A DNA stretch of 64,000 bases from Oscillospiraceae bacterium (GCA_017505635.1 JAFVOU010000029.1:85767-149766); one strand, 5' to 3'; numbered from the stretch's first letter, positions 26,333 to 38,339 are shown. The notes: generated by a model not told the origin, from the sequence alone. Numbers and translations: made by a program.

Positions 26333-29104
26333 TTATCTGTTGTAGTATTTTCTCATCAGACCAGCAACCGGATAGAATTTTTTGAAGTGGTTATATGGTG
26401 CCATATCATCTTCGTTGTATACAAAGTGAATGTCTGCTTCACTGAACAGTTTTTTCATCTGCTGTTTTGTGATAAAGCTGTGCATATATTCTTCAAGCAT
26501 AATCTTTTCGCTGATAAATGTTTTGCCTGTTTCTTTTACAGCACAGTCGAGGTCAATCGGCTTGCCCATAAGCATATAGTCAGCAAACATACCCGGAAGG
26601 TTTGCGCCGCTTTCTGTTATTGCATAACCTGAACCGCCATAACGGAGGTTAAGTTCCACAAAGTATATTGTACCGTCCTGTGCTTCGATAAGGTCGATAT
26701 CAAAGAGACCTTCATAGCCGATGGACTGAACAAAATTCCTGATACCGTCAACCAATGGTTTGTGGTCCTCTACAGGAAGAACTGTACCGGTAAGCGCAAC
26801 ACCTCTGCGGGAATCGTTGCCGCCGATATCTGCTGCAAAGAAACCTGGGATAACCACACCATCCTTTGTGCTGAGACCAAGAAGTGAACATTCTCTCTTT
26901 ATATCTATAAAGTCTTCAACAAGATATGATACCTTTTTCTTTTTGGCGTTTTTATTGAGTGCTTCTATCAGTTCTTCTTCTGTTTCGCACTTTTTCATCT
27001 TGGTTTTAAGACCTTTGATGCTTACGTTCGGCTTGATGAAACACGGATATGTAACAGTTTCAGGAATCTGTATCTCACTGCCTTTTTTGATTCTTACAAC
27101 ACAGCTGTTCACTACAGGCAGACCTGCTTCTCTTGCAAGGCTTGTCTGTCTTGCCTTTTCCATCATTGCACTGATTGTGTGTGCTTCATCATTGATGTTA
27201 GGCATAAGATAATAGTCTGCAAGTTCGTCGTAGTATCTGTCAACTGCATTGGCAACAAGGTCGTCTGCAGGGATAAGCAGCATCTTTCTGTTTTCGTCTG
27301 CAAGGCTGATAAGCATATTTTTCAGCACATAATTATTGTTGTTTGTAACACATACATTGTATGCTTTTACATATTTGCTGTATGCATCAGGTTTGAGCAT
27401 CTTCATAACGCTGCGCAAACGAGGTTTTTTGGCAAATACACGGATGATTTCCACTTCGTAACCTGCCTGACCAAATGCACGCGCAAGACTGAGGTTGGAA
27501 CAGTAGTTGCGACCCGAAATAACCACACGCGGTTTTTCACTTTCAGGATTGCGTCTGTTTTCTGCCTTTGTCTGCGGCAGACCCAACAGTTTATGTTTTG
27601 CTTTGCGGTATACCTTTTTAACGTTTCTCTTCAGCTTACGTTTTGTTCGCTTGAAGATATTGCCGTGTTTTGCAACATATTCTGCAGATTCTCTGTTTTT
27701 ACTCTGTTTTTCTGCTACATCATAATATTTTACAAAATGCTCAAATGCCGCAGGGTCGTTTTCGTCTTTGATAAAGTTGATATCAGCAGAAGAAATAACT
27801 TCTTCCATCTCTTCCCTTGTCATATACCCTGCTTCAAGCTCATCGATTGCAATTTTTTCACTTACAAATGTTTTATCTGTTTCTTTTACAGTGCATTCGA
27901 GGTCGATTGGTTTGCCCATAAGCATATAATCAGCAAACATACCAGGAAGGTTTGCACCGCACTGTGTTACCGCATAACCCGAACCGCCGTAACGGAGGTT
28001 AAGCTCTACAAAGTACATTTTGCCTTCTTCTGTTTCGATAAGGTCTACGTCAAACAGACCTGTGTAGCCGATTGTGCCCACAAATTCGCCGATTTTATCG
28101 ATAAGTTCCTGCTGCTGGCTTGTAGGAAGAATACGTCCTGTAAGCGCTACACCTCTGTGCGCACCGTGACCGCCTTTTTCCGCTGCAAAGAAGCCCGGGA
28201 TAACCACACCGTCCTTTGTGCTGAGACCAAGCAGGGAACATTCTCTTTTAATGTTGAGGAAATCTTCCACAAGAAATTCTATTTTCTTTGTTCTGGAATA
28301 TTCTTTAAGTGTTGCAATAAGTTCCTTGCGGGTTTCCACCTTTTTCATCTTGCCTTTTGAGCCGTTTTTGCTTACGTTTGGCTTGATAAAACAAGGGAAA
28401 TTAACCGTTTCAGGAATTTTCACCTTGCCGCCTTTTTTAACTGTGATAAGGCAGCTGTTTACAACAGGCAGGCCTGCTTCTCTTGCAAGTTCTGTCTGTC
28501 TTACCTTTTCCATCATATTGCGCAGTGCGCCTGCCTCGTCATTGATATTAGGAATGTGATAATATTCTTTCAGTTCATCATAATATCTGTCAGCAGCACT
28601 TGCAACAAGGTCATCTGCAGGAATAAGCAGCATTTTTCTGTCTTTATCCGCAAGTTCGATAAGTCTGTTTTTGATGTTGTAATTCTTGTTGTTTGTTACG
28701 CACTCGTAATAAGCCTTGATGTATTTGCTGTATGCATCAGGCTTCATCTGTTTCATCGGTTCTGAGCGTGTTGGTTTTCTGTGAAAAATTCGAAGAATTT
28801 CCACTTCGTACCCTGCTTTACCAAATGAACGTGCAAGACACAGGTTGGAAGAATAGTTGCGTCCCGAAATAATTACACGAGGTTTTTCGCTTTCCGGATT
28901 ACGTCTGTTTTCTGCCTTTGTCTGCGGCAGATTATAAAGATGAGCCTTTATATATTCTTTAACTTTGCGCTTTATACTTTTTTTATTTTTAGTTGCTGTG
29001 GCAGCAGAAGATTCTGTTACAGTTTCTGCAATTTCTGTATCCTCTGAAATAATATCAGTTTCAGCTGACTCAGATAAAATCTCCTCTGTTCTGATTTCTG
29101 CCAT
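26333..29104 (-). CDS. Tandem-fused double ATP-grasp ligase
   Basis: A 923-residue protein made of two full ATP-grasp units. A Glu/Thr-rich leader covers about 1-60. Unit 1 runs about 62-470 and unit 2 about 510-923. Both begin LGLPQTKAENRRNPESEKPR (unit 1 with YNLPQTKAENR) followed by VVISGRNYCSNLSLARAFG-type sequence. Both keep the GLFDVDLIE or GLFDIDLIE and YFVELNLRYGGSGYA metal-site segments, so both sites could be active. A basic linker (KRTKRKLKRNVKKVYRKAKH) joins them. AGGAGG precedes the ATG. The duplication plus the third copy next door suggests stepwise addition of related building blocks, but the product is unknown. Confidence 0.75.
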   Translation of the reverse strand: MAEIRTEEILSESAETDIISEDTEIAETVTESSAATATKNKKSIKRKVKEYIKAHLYNLPQTKAENRRNPESEKPRVIISGRNYSSNLCLARSFGKAGYEVEILRIFHRKPTRSEPMKQMKPDAYSKYIKAYYECVTNNKNYNIKNRLIELADKDRKMLLIPADDLVASAADRYYDELKEYYHIPNINDEAGALRNMMEKVRQTELAREAGLPVVNSCLITVKKGGKVKIPETVNFPCFIKPNVSKNGSKGKMKKVETRKELIATLKEYSRTKKIEFLVEDFLNIKRECSLLGLSTKDGVVIPGFFAAEKGGHGAHRGVALTGRILPTSQQQELIDKIGEFVGTIGYTGLFDVDLIETEEGKMYFVELNLRYGGSGYAVTQCGANLPGMFADYMLMGKPIDLECTVKETDKTFVSEKIAIDELEAGYMTREEMEEVISSADINFIKDENDPAAFEHFVKYYDVAEKQSKNRESAEYVAKHGNIFKRTKRKLKRNVKKVYRKAKHKLLGLPQTKAENRRNPESEKPRVVISGRNYCSNLSLARAFGQAGYEVEIIRVFAKKPRLRSVMKMLKPDAYSKYVKAYNVCVTNNNNYVLKNMLISLADENRKMLLIPADDLVANAVDRYYDELADYYLMPNINDEAHTISAMMEKARQTSLAREAGLPVVNSCVVRIKKGSEIQIPETVTYPCFIKPNVSIKGLKTKMKKCETEEELIEALNKNAKKKKVSYLVEDFIDIKRECSLLGLSTKDGVVIPGFFAADIGGNDSRRGVALTGTVLPVEDHKPLVDGIRNFVQSIGYEGLFDIDLIEAQDGTIYFVELNLRYGGSGYAITESGANLPGMFADYMLMGKPIDLDCAVKETGKTFISEKIMLEEYMHSFITKQQMKKLFSEADIHFVYNEDDMAPYNHFKKFYPVAGLMRKYYNR

Positions 29105-29274
29105 TTTTGCGCCTCCTCAATGATTTCTATAATAAAATATACATCTATAAAAATACTCCCTAGAATATATTATACAATATTACATTATCATATAATATAT
29201 TCCATATTATTATAAGATACTACAAAATAAAAGTCAATTAAAACTCAGTATCAGTAATAATACTTTTGCAACCA

Positions 29275-29312
29275 AAAGGCAGCATAACATTGTTTTGTTA
29301 TGCTGCCTTTCT
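29275..29312 (-). terminator. Terminator of the atp operon
   Basis: A stem of about 15 pairs (AAAGGCAGCATAACA with its complement) follows the atpC stop on the minus strand and ends in CTTTT. Upstream at 29105-29270 the sequence is very AT-rich and holds nothing else I can identify beyond a likely promoter zone for the fused ATP-grasp gene. Confidence 0.8.
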
Positions 29313-29328
29313 GATTTTAAAAATGCTA

Positions 29329-29735
29329 TTAAATTTTGTGATTTTTTACTTTGAGACGGCTCATAGCTCTTGAAATTTCCGCCTGAGCAGCATAGTATTC
29401 ACTGATGCTTTTTTTCTGCAAAAGTGCTTCCTTTGCCTGTTCTACCGCACGTCTTGCACGGTTTTCATCAATTTCTTCCGGACGTTCGGCTGTGTCCACA
29501 AGCACAACAACCGTGTTGTCTTCCACTTTTATTATACCCGATGACACCGCAGCTATTGTTTTTGTACCGTCAGCTGCAGTAAAGCTTAATTCTCCCGGAA
29601 CAACAGCAGCAACCATATTGCTGTGATTTGCCTGAATACCATACTGACCGTCGTTTGCAGGAAAAACAAGTGAAATACATTCGCCGCTGTAAAATGGTTT
29701 TTCCGCAGCCAGAACATCAAGTTTAAATGTATTCA

Positions 29736-29736
<1 letters not shown>
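29329..29736 (-). CDS. atpC: F-type ATP synthase epsilon subunit
   Basis: A 135-residue protein with the usual N-terminal beta barrel (FKLDVLAAEKPFYSGECISL, IQANHSNMVAAVVPGELSF) and a C-terminal two-helix arm (RARRAVEQAKEALL). It belongs to the F1 central stalk. It follows atpD immediately, with overlapping stop and start. Confidence 0.93.
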
Positions 29737-32056
<2,320 letters not shown>

Positions 32057-32059
32057 ATA

Positions 32060-33781
32060 TTATCGCTCCTGCAAATATTTTTTGGCTATGCTGATAATAT
32101 TCTCTCTGCATTCGTCAGAAAGCACACATGTTCTTTCGATTTCTTCGGCAATGTAAAAATGTTTTTCTTTAAAGTGCTGCAGCAGTTCTGCCATCACTTT
32201 TCTCACCTGTAAAACAGGAATATCCTGCATAAGATGATTGAGCACAACAGTGAGAATGATAACCTGTTCGTGCTGTTTGTATGGGTTGTACTGGTCCTGT
32301 CTCAGCATCTGCATAAGTCCCTGACCGTAGGTAAGCTGGCGCTTTGTTGTTTCGTCAAGGTCACTTGCAAACTGTGTAAACACTTCCATTTCGCGGTACT
32401 GTGCAAGGTCAAGACGGATAGCACCTGCAGCTTTTTTCATAGCTTTTGTCTGTGCGGCACCGCCAACACGGGAAACCGAAAGCCCTACGTTAACTGCAGG
32501 ACGCTGACCTGCAAAGAACAGGTCGCTTTCCAGGAATATCTGACCATCTGTAATGGAAATGATGTTTGTAGGGATATATGCAGAAACGTCACCCGCCTGT
32601 GTTTCTACAATAGGCAGTGCTGTCATGCTGCCACCGCCTATTGCGTCACTGAGACGTGCAGAACGTTCAAGCAATCTTGAGTGCAGGTAGAAAACGTCAC
32701 CAGGATATGCTTCACGACCCGGAGAACGTTCAAGCAGAAGGCTCAGAGAACGGTATGCGATAGCGTGTTTGGACAAATCGTCATAAACGATAAGCACGTC
32801 CTTGCCCTGTTCCATAAAGTATTCGCCCATTGCACAGCCTGCATATGGTGCAATATACTGCATAGGTGCAGATTCGCTTGCTGAAGCGTTTACAATAATT
32901 GTGTAGTCCATGGCACCCCGCATTTTAAGGTTCTGAACCAGCTGCGCAACGGAACTTGCCTTCTGGCCGATTGCCACATAGATGCAGATAACATCCTTGC
33001 CTTTCTGATTAACTATTGTATCAAGTGCAATTGCTGTTTTACCTGTCTGACGGTCACCGATGATAAGTTCGCGCTGACCGCGGCCGATAGGAAACATGGA
33101 GTCGATGGAAAGGATACCTGTTTCCATTGGTGTGTCAACAGGCTGTCTTTCAATAATACCAGGTGCAGGGTGTTCGATTGGTCTGTATTCATCAGCCATA
33201 ATATCACCCTCACCGTCAATAGCTACACCCAATGCGTTTACAACACGGCCTATGTAGCCTTCACCAACAGAAACACCTGCGGTTTTGCCTGTGCGCAGCA
33301 CTGTGCTGCCTTCGGTAATGTCATCTTCTTCGCCAAAAAGGATACAGCCTATTTCGTCAGGACGCAGGTCCTGCACCATCCCCCTTACACCTGATGAGAA
33401 TATAAGAATTTCACCATAGGTAGCATTGTCAAGACCTGACACTGTTGCAATACCGTCACCTACTGTAAGCACTTTTCCTTCTTCGTGTGCAAGGGCCTTT
33501 GGTGTCCAGTTTGTAATAGTGTCCTTAAGAAGTGGTATTATATTTTCATTTTTGTTTTTAAGCGCGGAAATTGCCTCTTTAAGCTGTGAAAAGCGGCCGC
33601 TTGGGCTCCAGTCAAAAATTTCGGAATCTACCTGAAGACGGAAACCACCCTCGATGGAATCGTCCTTTTTCCAGACAAGAGAAACTTCTTCGCCATATTT
33701 TTTTGAAAGAAATTCTATAAATCCGGCTTCCTGTACCGCATTCGGAGCGGTATTGGAATATAAAACCGCTGTTTTACTCAT
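32060..33781 (-). CDS. atpA: F-type ATP synthase alpha subunit with N-terminal delta-like domain
   Basis: A 573-residue protein, about 70 residues longer than usual alpha subunits. From about residue 95 it is ordinary AtpA ([19 protein letters not shown]-loop GDRQTGKTA). Residues about 20-75 instead resemble the C-terminal part of subunit delta (AtpH): [40 protein letters not shown], then FSQLKEAI, comparable to the delta pattern of D-S-x-x-G-G/A, I-D-x-S-x-x-G-R. No separate atpH lies between atpF and this gene. The ATG at 33781 follows AAGGGGCGATAATA and overlaps the atpF end; upstream in-frame ATGs lie inside atpF. I infer a delta(C-terminal)-alpha fusion. Confidence 0.92.
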   Translation of the reverse strand: MSKTAVLYSNTAPNAVQEAGFIEFLSKKYGEEVSLVWKKDDSIEGGFRLQVDSEIFDWSPSGRFSQLKEAISALKNKNENIIPLLKDTITNWTPKALAHEEGKVLTVGDGIATVSGLDNATYGEILIFSSGVRGMVQDLRPDEIGCILFGEEDDITEGSTVLRTGKTAGVSVGEGYIGRVVNALGVAIDGEGDIMADEYRPIEHPAPGIIERQPVDTPMETGILSIDSMFPIGRGQRELIIGDRQTGKTAIALDTIVNQKGKDVICIYVAIGQKASSVAQLVQNLKMRGAMDYTIIVNASASESAPMQYIAPYAGCAMGEYFMEQGKDVLIVYDDLSKHAIAYRSLSLLLERSPGREAYPGDVFYLHSRLLERSARLSDAIGGGSMTALPIVETQAGDVSAYIPTNIISITDGQIFLESDLFFAGQRPAVNVGLSVSRVGGAAQTKAMKKAAGAIRLDLAQYREMEVFTQFASDLDETTKRQLTYGQGLMQMLRQDQYNPYKQHEQVIILTVVLNHLMQDIPVLQVRKVMAELLQHFKEKHFYIAEEIERTCVLSDECRENIISIAKKYLQER

Positions 33782-34262
33782 TATTATCGCCCCTTTGTGC
33801 TGCCGCAAGGAACTGGTCAAATGCATCAGAAGTGTTGCCTGCAGAGATGATCTTTTCAGCGGCAGTTGCAACCATATCGGCAATTTCACCCTGTGCTTCT
33901 TTCATCATTTTTTCTTTTTCGCGTCTTGCAGTTGCTTTTGCATCAGAAATAATTTTTGAGGCTTCGTCCTCTGCCTGCTGTTTTCTTATTGCAAGAGAGT
34001 TGTCCAGTTCTTTGTGAGCCTTTGCTCTTTCGTCATTGATTTCTGTTTCAACTGCTTTAAGTCTGCTGTCATATTCTGCTTTAACCTTTTCGGCATCGGA
34101 AAGTTTTTCTTTTGCCTGGTCATCAAGGTTTTTAAAGTATTCTTCACGCTTGGACATAAACTGTTTTACAGGATTGTAAAGCAGGAAGTACAGAATTGCA
34201 AACAGCAGTACAAAGTTAAATAAGTGCAGAAAAATCTGCTGAAAATTTATGTTTAAAGGCAT
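33774..34262 (-). CDS. atpF: F-type ATP synthase b subunit
   Basis: A 162-residue protein. One N-terminal membrane helix ([19 protein letters not shown]) is followed by a long charged coiled coil to the end. It forms the peripheral stalk that holds F1 through delta. Its stop overlaps the fused alpha gene. Length is normal, so the missing delta is not compensated by an enlarged b. Confidence 0.92.
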   Translation of the reverse strand: MPLNINFQQIFLHLFNFVLLFAILYFLLYNPVKQFMSKREEYFKNLDDQAKEKLSDAEKVKAEYDSRLKAVETEINDERAKAHKELDNSLAIRKQQAEDEASKIISDAKATARREKEKMMKEAQGEIADMVATAAEKIISAGNTSDAFDQFLAAAQRGDNNE

Positions 34263-34282
34263 TTTGTTTCACCTTTCCTTGT

Positions 34283-34654
34283 TTAGAGTACAAATATAAT
34301 CAGGATAGCAATAACCAGTGCATAGATGATAGCTGTTTCAACGAAAACAAGACCAAGCATCATAGTTGTCTGAATTTTACTCTGTGCTTCAGGCTGACGT
34401 GCAATACCTTCAACTGCTTTTGAGATAGCCCAACCCATAGCAATAGCACCACTTGCTGCTGCAATGCCTACAACGAGAGCTGCAGACATAGCTTTGTCAC
34501 TTTTAAGTTCGTTTTCGGATGTTTCTTCTTCTGCTGCTGTAGTAACAGCAACAGGCTGTGCTGTTTCATCTGCTGCAAAAACCGGCAGGGAAACTGTAAA
34601 CATCAGCATAACCAACATAACTACTGCAAAAATTCTTTTCAAACTGTTTTTCAT
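34283..34654 (-). CDS. atpE: F-type ATP synthase c subunit with signal-peptide-like extension
   Basis: A 123-residue protein. Residues 1-28 look like a signal peptide (KRIFAVVMLVMLMFTVSLPV, then FAADE), followed by an acidic linker to about 52. The usual two-helix hairpin comes next: ALVVGIAAASGAIAMGWAIS and ARQPEAQSKI, then LGLVFVETAIIYALVIAILI with the ion-binding Glu. Next to that Glu are Thr and a Tyr four residues on, as in Na+-type rings, but the helix-1 Gln of the classic Na+ motif is Met, so ion choice is unclear. GGAGG precedes the ATG at 34654. Confidence 0.9.
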   Translation of the reverse strand: MKNSLKRIFAVVMLVMLMFTVSLPVFAADETAQPVAVTTAAEEETSENELKSDKAMSAALVVGIAAASGAIAMGWAISKAVEGIARQPEAQSKIQTTMMLGLVFVETAIIYALVIAILIIFVL

Positions 34655-34679
34655 GATATATAAATCCTCCAAAATATTA

Positions 34680-35489
34680 TTATTCGTGTTCGTGGGCAGG
34701 CTCGGAAACCTCACCGTAAAACATTGATGTGAGCATTGTAAGAACGTATGCCTGAATAAGCGCATGCAGCAACGTAAACAATACACCTACAATAACAGGC
34801 AGACCATAGCTTAGTGCCATATAGTGGTATACAAGTTCAGTAACCAGTGCACCACTCAGAAGAGCGCCAAAGATACGGAAACTCATGGATATAGGCAATG
34901 AGAAATCCTTTAATGTTTTGAGTATGCCTTTAAATCCGTTTTCGGCAAAACCACCGGACATAATAACCAGATAGGACAGACAGCCCATCATTATTGCGGC
35001 ATTAATGTCTGCCAGCGGTGCCGGGAGTGATATGGATTCTCCGTGTGTTGTAATAGCCTGAAAGCCAAACAGCTCGAACAGTGTGCTTACCGCTATATAA
35101 CAGCCTGCTGTAAATACATATGCACCAAGAAACTTGTTGCGGTGAGGACTGTTTGTTTTTGCAAGGTTGTCAAAATAGCCTACCAGTGTTTCCAGTACAA
35201 TCTGAAATTTTCCCGGAACAATTGTAAAGCGCGGTATCACAAATATTCGCACAATCAGCGCAAATACAAGGAATATTCCCGTTACCGAAAATGCTGCTAT
35301 AAGGCCCGGGTTTACATCAATCAGCCCGAACAGACTGATTTTGTTTACCTCGTGAAGCACCGCATCACGCATAAGTACACTTATTGAACCGTGATGTCCT
35401 GGTGATTTAACTATTATTGTACCCACAAGCATTGCCAGAGCAAGGACAGCAAAAACAATAATACTTATCTTTCTTTTTTTATTATCCAT
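34680..35489 (-). CDS. atpB: F-type ATP synthase a subunit
   Basis: A 269-residue polytopic membrane protein. The functional Arg lies in LPISMSFRIFGALLSG and the C-terminal helix has LHALIQAYVLTMLTSMFYGE. It forms the ion half-channels of F0. I take the ATG at 35489 (MDNKKRK). AGGAGG lies 15 bases upstream and is better placed for a four-codon frame (ATG ATT TTA TAA) whose stop overlaps this start, so translation may be re-initiated. Confidence 0.93.
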   Translation of the reverse strand: MDNKKRKISIIVFAVLALAMLVGTIIVKSPGHHGSISVLMRDAVLHEVNKISLFGLIDVNPGLIAAFSVTGIFLVFALIVRIFVIPRFTIVPGKFQIVLETLVGYFDNLAKTNSPHRNKFLGAYVFTAGCYIAVSTLFELFGFQAITTHGESISLPAPLADINAAIMMGCLSYLVIMSGGFAENGFKGILKTLKDFSLPISMSFRIFGALLSGALVTELVYHYMALSYGLPVIVGVLFTLLHALIQAYVLTMLTSMFYGEVSEPAHEHE

Positions 35490-35633
35490 TATAAAATCAT
35501 TGCACCTCCTGACGATAAATAAGCCGCAGCTATACCGCATGACACAGCATTACCTGCCGCTTTGTTTATCTGAATTTTACAATTCTCCTTTCAGTATCCG
35601 CGGATTTATCAAATTGAAAAATCCTCTTTTTAC

Positions 35634-35697
35634 AAAAAAAAACGCACGTTAAGCAAATCAGAAGATTTATGCACCAAAGGGCACTGAACGTGTCGTT
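35634..35697 (-). promoter_or_regulatory. Structured leader with U-run (possible attenuator) of the atp operon
   Basis: Minus-strand RNA forms an outer stem (AACGACACGTT side with AACGTGCGTT), an inner hairpin (GCATAAATC with GATTTGC) and ends in a run of about nine U. It begins about 15 bases after the predicted start site, so it could stop transcription before atpB. I cannot assign a known ligand class. The remainder to 35489 shows nothing else clear. Confidence 0.6.
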
Positions 35698-35718
35698 TGT
35701 ATTTGTTTTTCCAGTACA

Positions 35719-35748
35719 AGTATATCACAAACACCTTTTTCCTATCAA
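35719..35748 (-). promoter_or_regulatory. Promoter of the atp operon
   Basis: On the minus strand -35 TTGATA (35743-35748) and -10 TATACT (35719-35724) are 18 bases apart, upstream of the structured leader. Confidence 0.7.
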
Positions 35749-35801
35749 GTATGTTTGCTGAATATTGGGTAAATTTTATAAAATTAAATATAAATACAGG
35801 C

Positions 35802-35840
35802 AAAAAGAACCCACCAGATCACTTTGCAGTGTTCCGGTGG
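35802..35840 (-). terminator. Terminator of the alpha/beta hydrolase gene
   Basis: On the minus strand CCACCGGAACACTGC pairs with GCAGTGATCTGGTGG-like sequence and is followed by TTCTTTTTG. Confidence 0.7.
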
Positions 35841-35907
35841 ATATTTATTTTCTCTTATCGTAATGTTGCTTGAAATGTACTCTGTTTTTTATTGTCTGTA
35901 TACAATT

Positions 35908-36630
35908 TTACTGCATAAATTCAATAATTGCTTCCGCTGCAGTTTCCAGCTGCTGTTCTGCTGTAACAGAAGCAGTTCCGTCACCTTTCTGCAGTCCATA
36001 GCTGCCAAACTGTGCATGATTTCCGCCTTCTATAACAAATTCTGTTGTATCCTTAGGCAGATTTGAGTAATACTCTTTGTATTTTTCCATATTCAGCACC
36101 CTGTCTTCAGTTCCGTAAACCGAAAGAACCTCCACATCATCTGCCGACAAATCCGCTGTTGAGTATGATGCAAGCAGAACAAGTCCCTCAAAATCAATAT
36201 CGCTATCCGACACAAAGGATGCAGCCATACTGCCGCCAAGGGAATGGCCTCCTATATACCATCTTTCCACATCTGCTATTTTTCCGTAGGCTTTATCTGC
36301 AGCATCCGCATTCATAACTGCAAGATTGAATGGCATTTCAGTAATAATGCACACTATATCATTCTGTGCCAGTTTATACATAAGAGGAGCGTATGCTGTA
36401 TATTCCACCTTGCCGCCCGGGTAAAAGATAAACCCTGCTTCTGCTTTGTCCGGTCTGAAAACCGCCATACTGTCGGTTATTTCCACAGTAACGCCCTCAC
36501 CGCCTGCAAGTGCTGCCACAGCAACTGCATCACTGCGGTAATAATCCGATGCATAAATCGCCAATGCCCCATAACACACAGCACACACTGCAGCAAGGCA
36601 CAGTATCATCTTTTTAAGACGTTTTTTCAT
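35908..36630 (-). CDS. Membrane-anchored or secreted alpha/beta hydrolase
   Basis: A 240-residue protein with an N-terminal hydrophobic segment (about 8-27) that is a signal peptide or anchor. The alpha/beta-hydrolase nucleophile elbow is GGHSLGG near residue 128; an acidic residue lies in VYGTEDRVL and the His in EGGNHAQFG near 204, completing a triad. The FYPGGKVEYTAY loop fits the alpha/beta hydrolase 5 group. Substrate is unknown; an extracytoplasmic esterase or lipase-like role is likely. It is divergent from the lipoprotein gene at 36785. Confidence 0.85.
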   Translation of the reverse strand: MKKRLKKMILCLAAVCAVCYGALAIYASDYYRSDAVAVAALAGGEGVTVEITDSMAVFRPDKAEAGFIFYPGGKVEYTAYAPLMYKLAQNDIVCIITEMPFNLAVMNADAADKAYGKIADVERWYIGGHSLGGSMAASFVSDSDIDFEGLVLLASYSTADLSADDVEVLSVYGTEDRVLNMEKYKEYYSNLPKDTTEFVIEGGNHAQFGSYGLQKGDGTASVTAEQQLETAAEAIIEFMQ

Positions 36631-36784
36631 AATTTACTGATATCCACCTTTCTGTTAAAGATAATTATATAAATTTTTGTATATATATTATTTTATATTG
36701 AAATATCTGCTTTATTTTATCATAAAAATGTGTATAATTAAAGATGTCTTAATATTGTTACACACAGTGGTAAAAGGAAATGCT

Positions 36785-38254
36785 ATGAAAAAAATATTTA
36801 AAAAATCAATTGTTTCTGTGCTTGCTGCAGCACTTGCTTTAACAGCTTTTACAGCCTGTGCTCCCGATGCAGATACCGGCACAAAATATGACGGAGAAAC
36901 AGTAATCCTGCTTTCTGACAGCAAGATAACTGCTGACGGCAAAAAAGTTGGCAGCAGCGGTGATATATTTGTTTCAAATGATGTCATTTACTACGAAGAC
37001 CGTGACACATATGACAGCGGCAACAGATACGGCGAAGGCACTGACAAAGACAAGCATACAGCCGAAGAAGCCGCTTCCGTAACAGTTGTAAACATTGCCA
37101 AAGCAGGTATATACCGTTTAAGCGGCAAGCTTAGCAACGGTCAGATAAGAATTGACCTTGGTGAAGATGCTTACGAAGACGAAACCGCAGTTGTTACACT
37201 TGTTCTTGACGGTCTTGACATCAACTGCGACGTAGCCCCTGCAGTTGTGTTTATGAATGTTTATGAATGCGACGGCGACTGGAGTGCCGAAACTGCAAAA
37301 ATGGATGTTGACACCTCTGCTGCAGGAGCAAATGTTGTTATTGCAGACGGCAGTATAAACAACATTGAAGGAGCATATGTGGCAAAAATCTTCAAGGATA
37401 ATGACAAGGAGAAAAAGCTGTGGAAGCAGGACGGCGCATTTTATTCCTATATGTCAATGAATATTGACGGCGAGGAAGAAGGAAACGGTGTGCTGAATAT
37501 AACTGCAGATAACGAAGGGCTGTGTGCTGAACTGCACCTGTCAATCAACGGCGGCAATATCAATATCGTTTCACAGGATGATGGCATCAACACCAATGAA
37601 GACGGTGTTTCTGTAACTGCAATCAACGGCGGCAATCTGCGCATTATTTCCGGTATGGGCGCCGAAGGCGGCGATGGTATAGACTCAAACGGCTGGATTG
37701 TTGCAAACGGCGGCACCACTGTTTCTGTTGCATACCAGATGACAGACAGCGGCATTGACAATGACAACGGATTTTATGCAAACGGCGGCACTGTCATCTC
37801 CTATGGTTCATATGTTGACTGGGCAGAGCCTGACAGCAGACAGACAACACTCAACCTGCAGTTCAAAGAAGATATTTCCACCGAAGATGCTGTTGTTATA
37901 ACCGATAAAAACGGAAACGTTGTATTCTGCTATGACGCATCAGAGGATGAAACAATCGGCAGATATATCTGTGACCGCGTTGGTGTTACAATTTCATCAC
38001 CACAGTTAAAAGCCGGAGAATGCTGCAGCCTTTATATAGGCGGAGACGTTGAAGGCAGTGAATATTATGGTATTTATGATGTAAACACTGTAAAGAATTT
38101 TAAAGATGCCGTACAGCAGGTACAGCACAGCAGCGAAGTTTTTTACCATGGCGGTTTTCAGTATGACAGCTCCAAAGTGTATACACCGACCACAGATTTC
38201 AATCTGGACCAGACAGTAAACTGCTTTGCCCTGATTACTGATATCACAGACTGA
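36785..38254 (+). CDS. Cthe_2159-like carbohydrate-binding beta-helix lipoprotein
   Basis: A 489-residue lipoprotein. The signal peptide ends in lipobox FTAC with Cys at residue 25. The body has repeating turns such as SINGGNINIVSQDDGINTNE and ANGGTTVSVAYQMTDSGIDN that form a right-handed beta-helix with acidic, calcium-like loops. Cthe_2159 of Clostridium thermocellum binds acidic pectin-like polymers; the same may apply here but is unproven. The ATG at 36785 has AAAGGA upstream; an earlier in-frame ATG at 36677 lies in AT-rich promoter sequence. Confidence 0.8.
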   Translation: MKKIFKKSIVSVLAAALALTAFTACAPDADTGTKYDGETVILLSDSKITADGKKVGSSGDIFVSNDVIYYEDRDTYDSGNRYGEGTDKDKHTAEEAASVTVVNIAKAGIYRLSGKLSNGQIRIDLGEDAYEDETAVVTLVLDGLDINCDVAPAVVFMNVYECDGDWSAETAKMDVDTSAAGANVVIADGSINNIEGAYVAKIFKDNDKEKKLWKQDGAFYSYMSMNIDGEEEGNGVLNITADNEGLCAELHLSINGGNINIVSQDDGINTNEDGVSVTAINGGNLRIISGMGAEGGDGIDSNGWIVANGGTTVSVAYQMTDSGIDNDNGFYANGGTVISYGSYVDWAEPDSRQTTLNLQFKEDISTEDAVVITDKNGNVVFCYDASEDETIGRYICDRVGVTISSPQLKAGECCSLYIGGDVEGSEYYGIYDVNTVKNFKDAVQQVQHSSEVFYHGGFQYDSSKVYTPTTDFNLDQTVNCFALITDITD

Positions 38255-38263
38255 TTTAAGAAT

Positions 38264-38303
38264 AAAACGGCGGCTGTAAATATGCAGCTGCCGCTTTGTT
38301 TTT
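38264..38303 (+). terminator. Terminator after the lipoprotein gene
   Basis: GCGGCTG pairs with CAGCTGCCGC around an AT loop and is followed by TTTGTTTTT. Confidence 0.75.
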
Positions 38304-38339
38304 ATACCATAATTTTTTAAAAAAATTATCTGCGAAATA

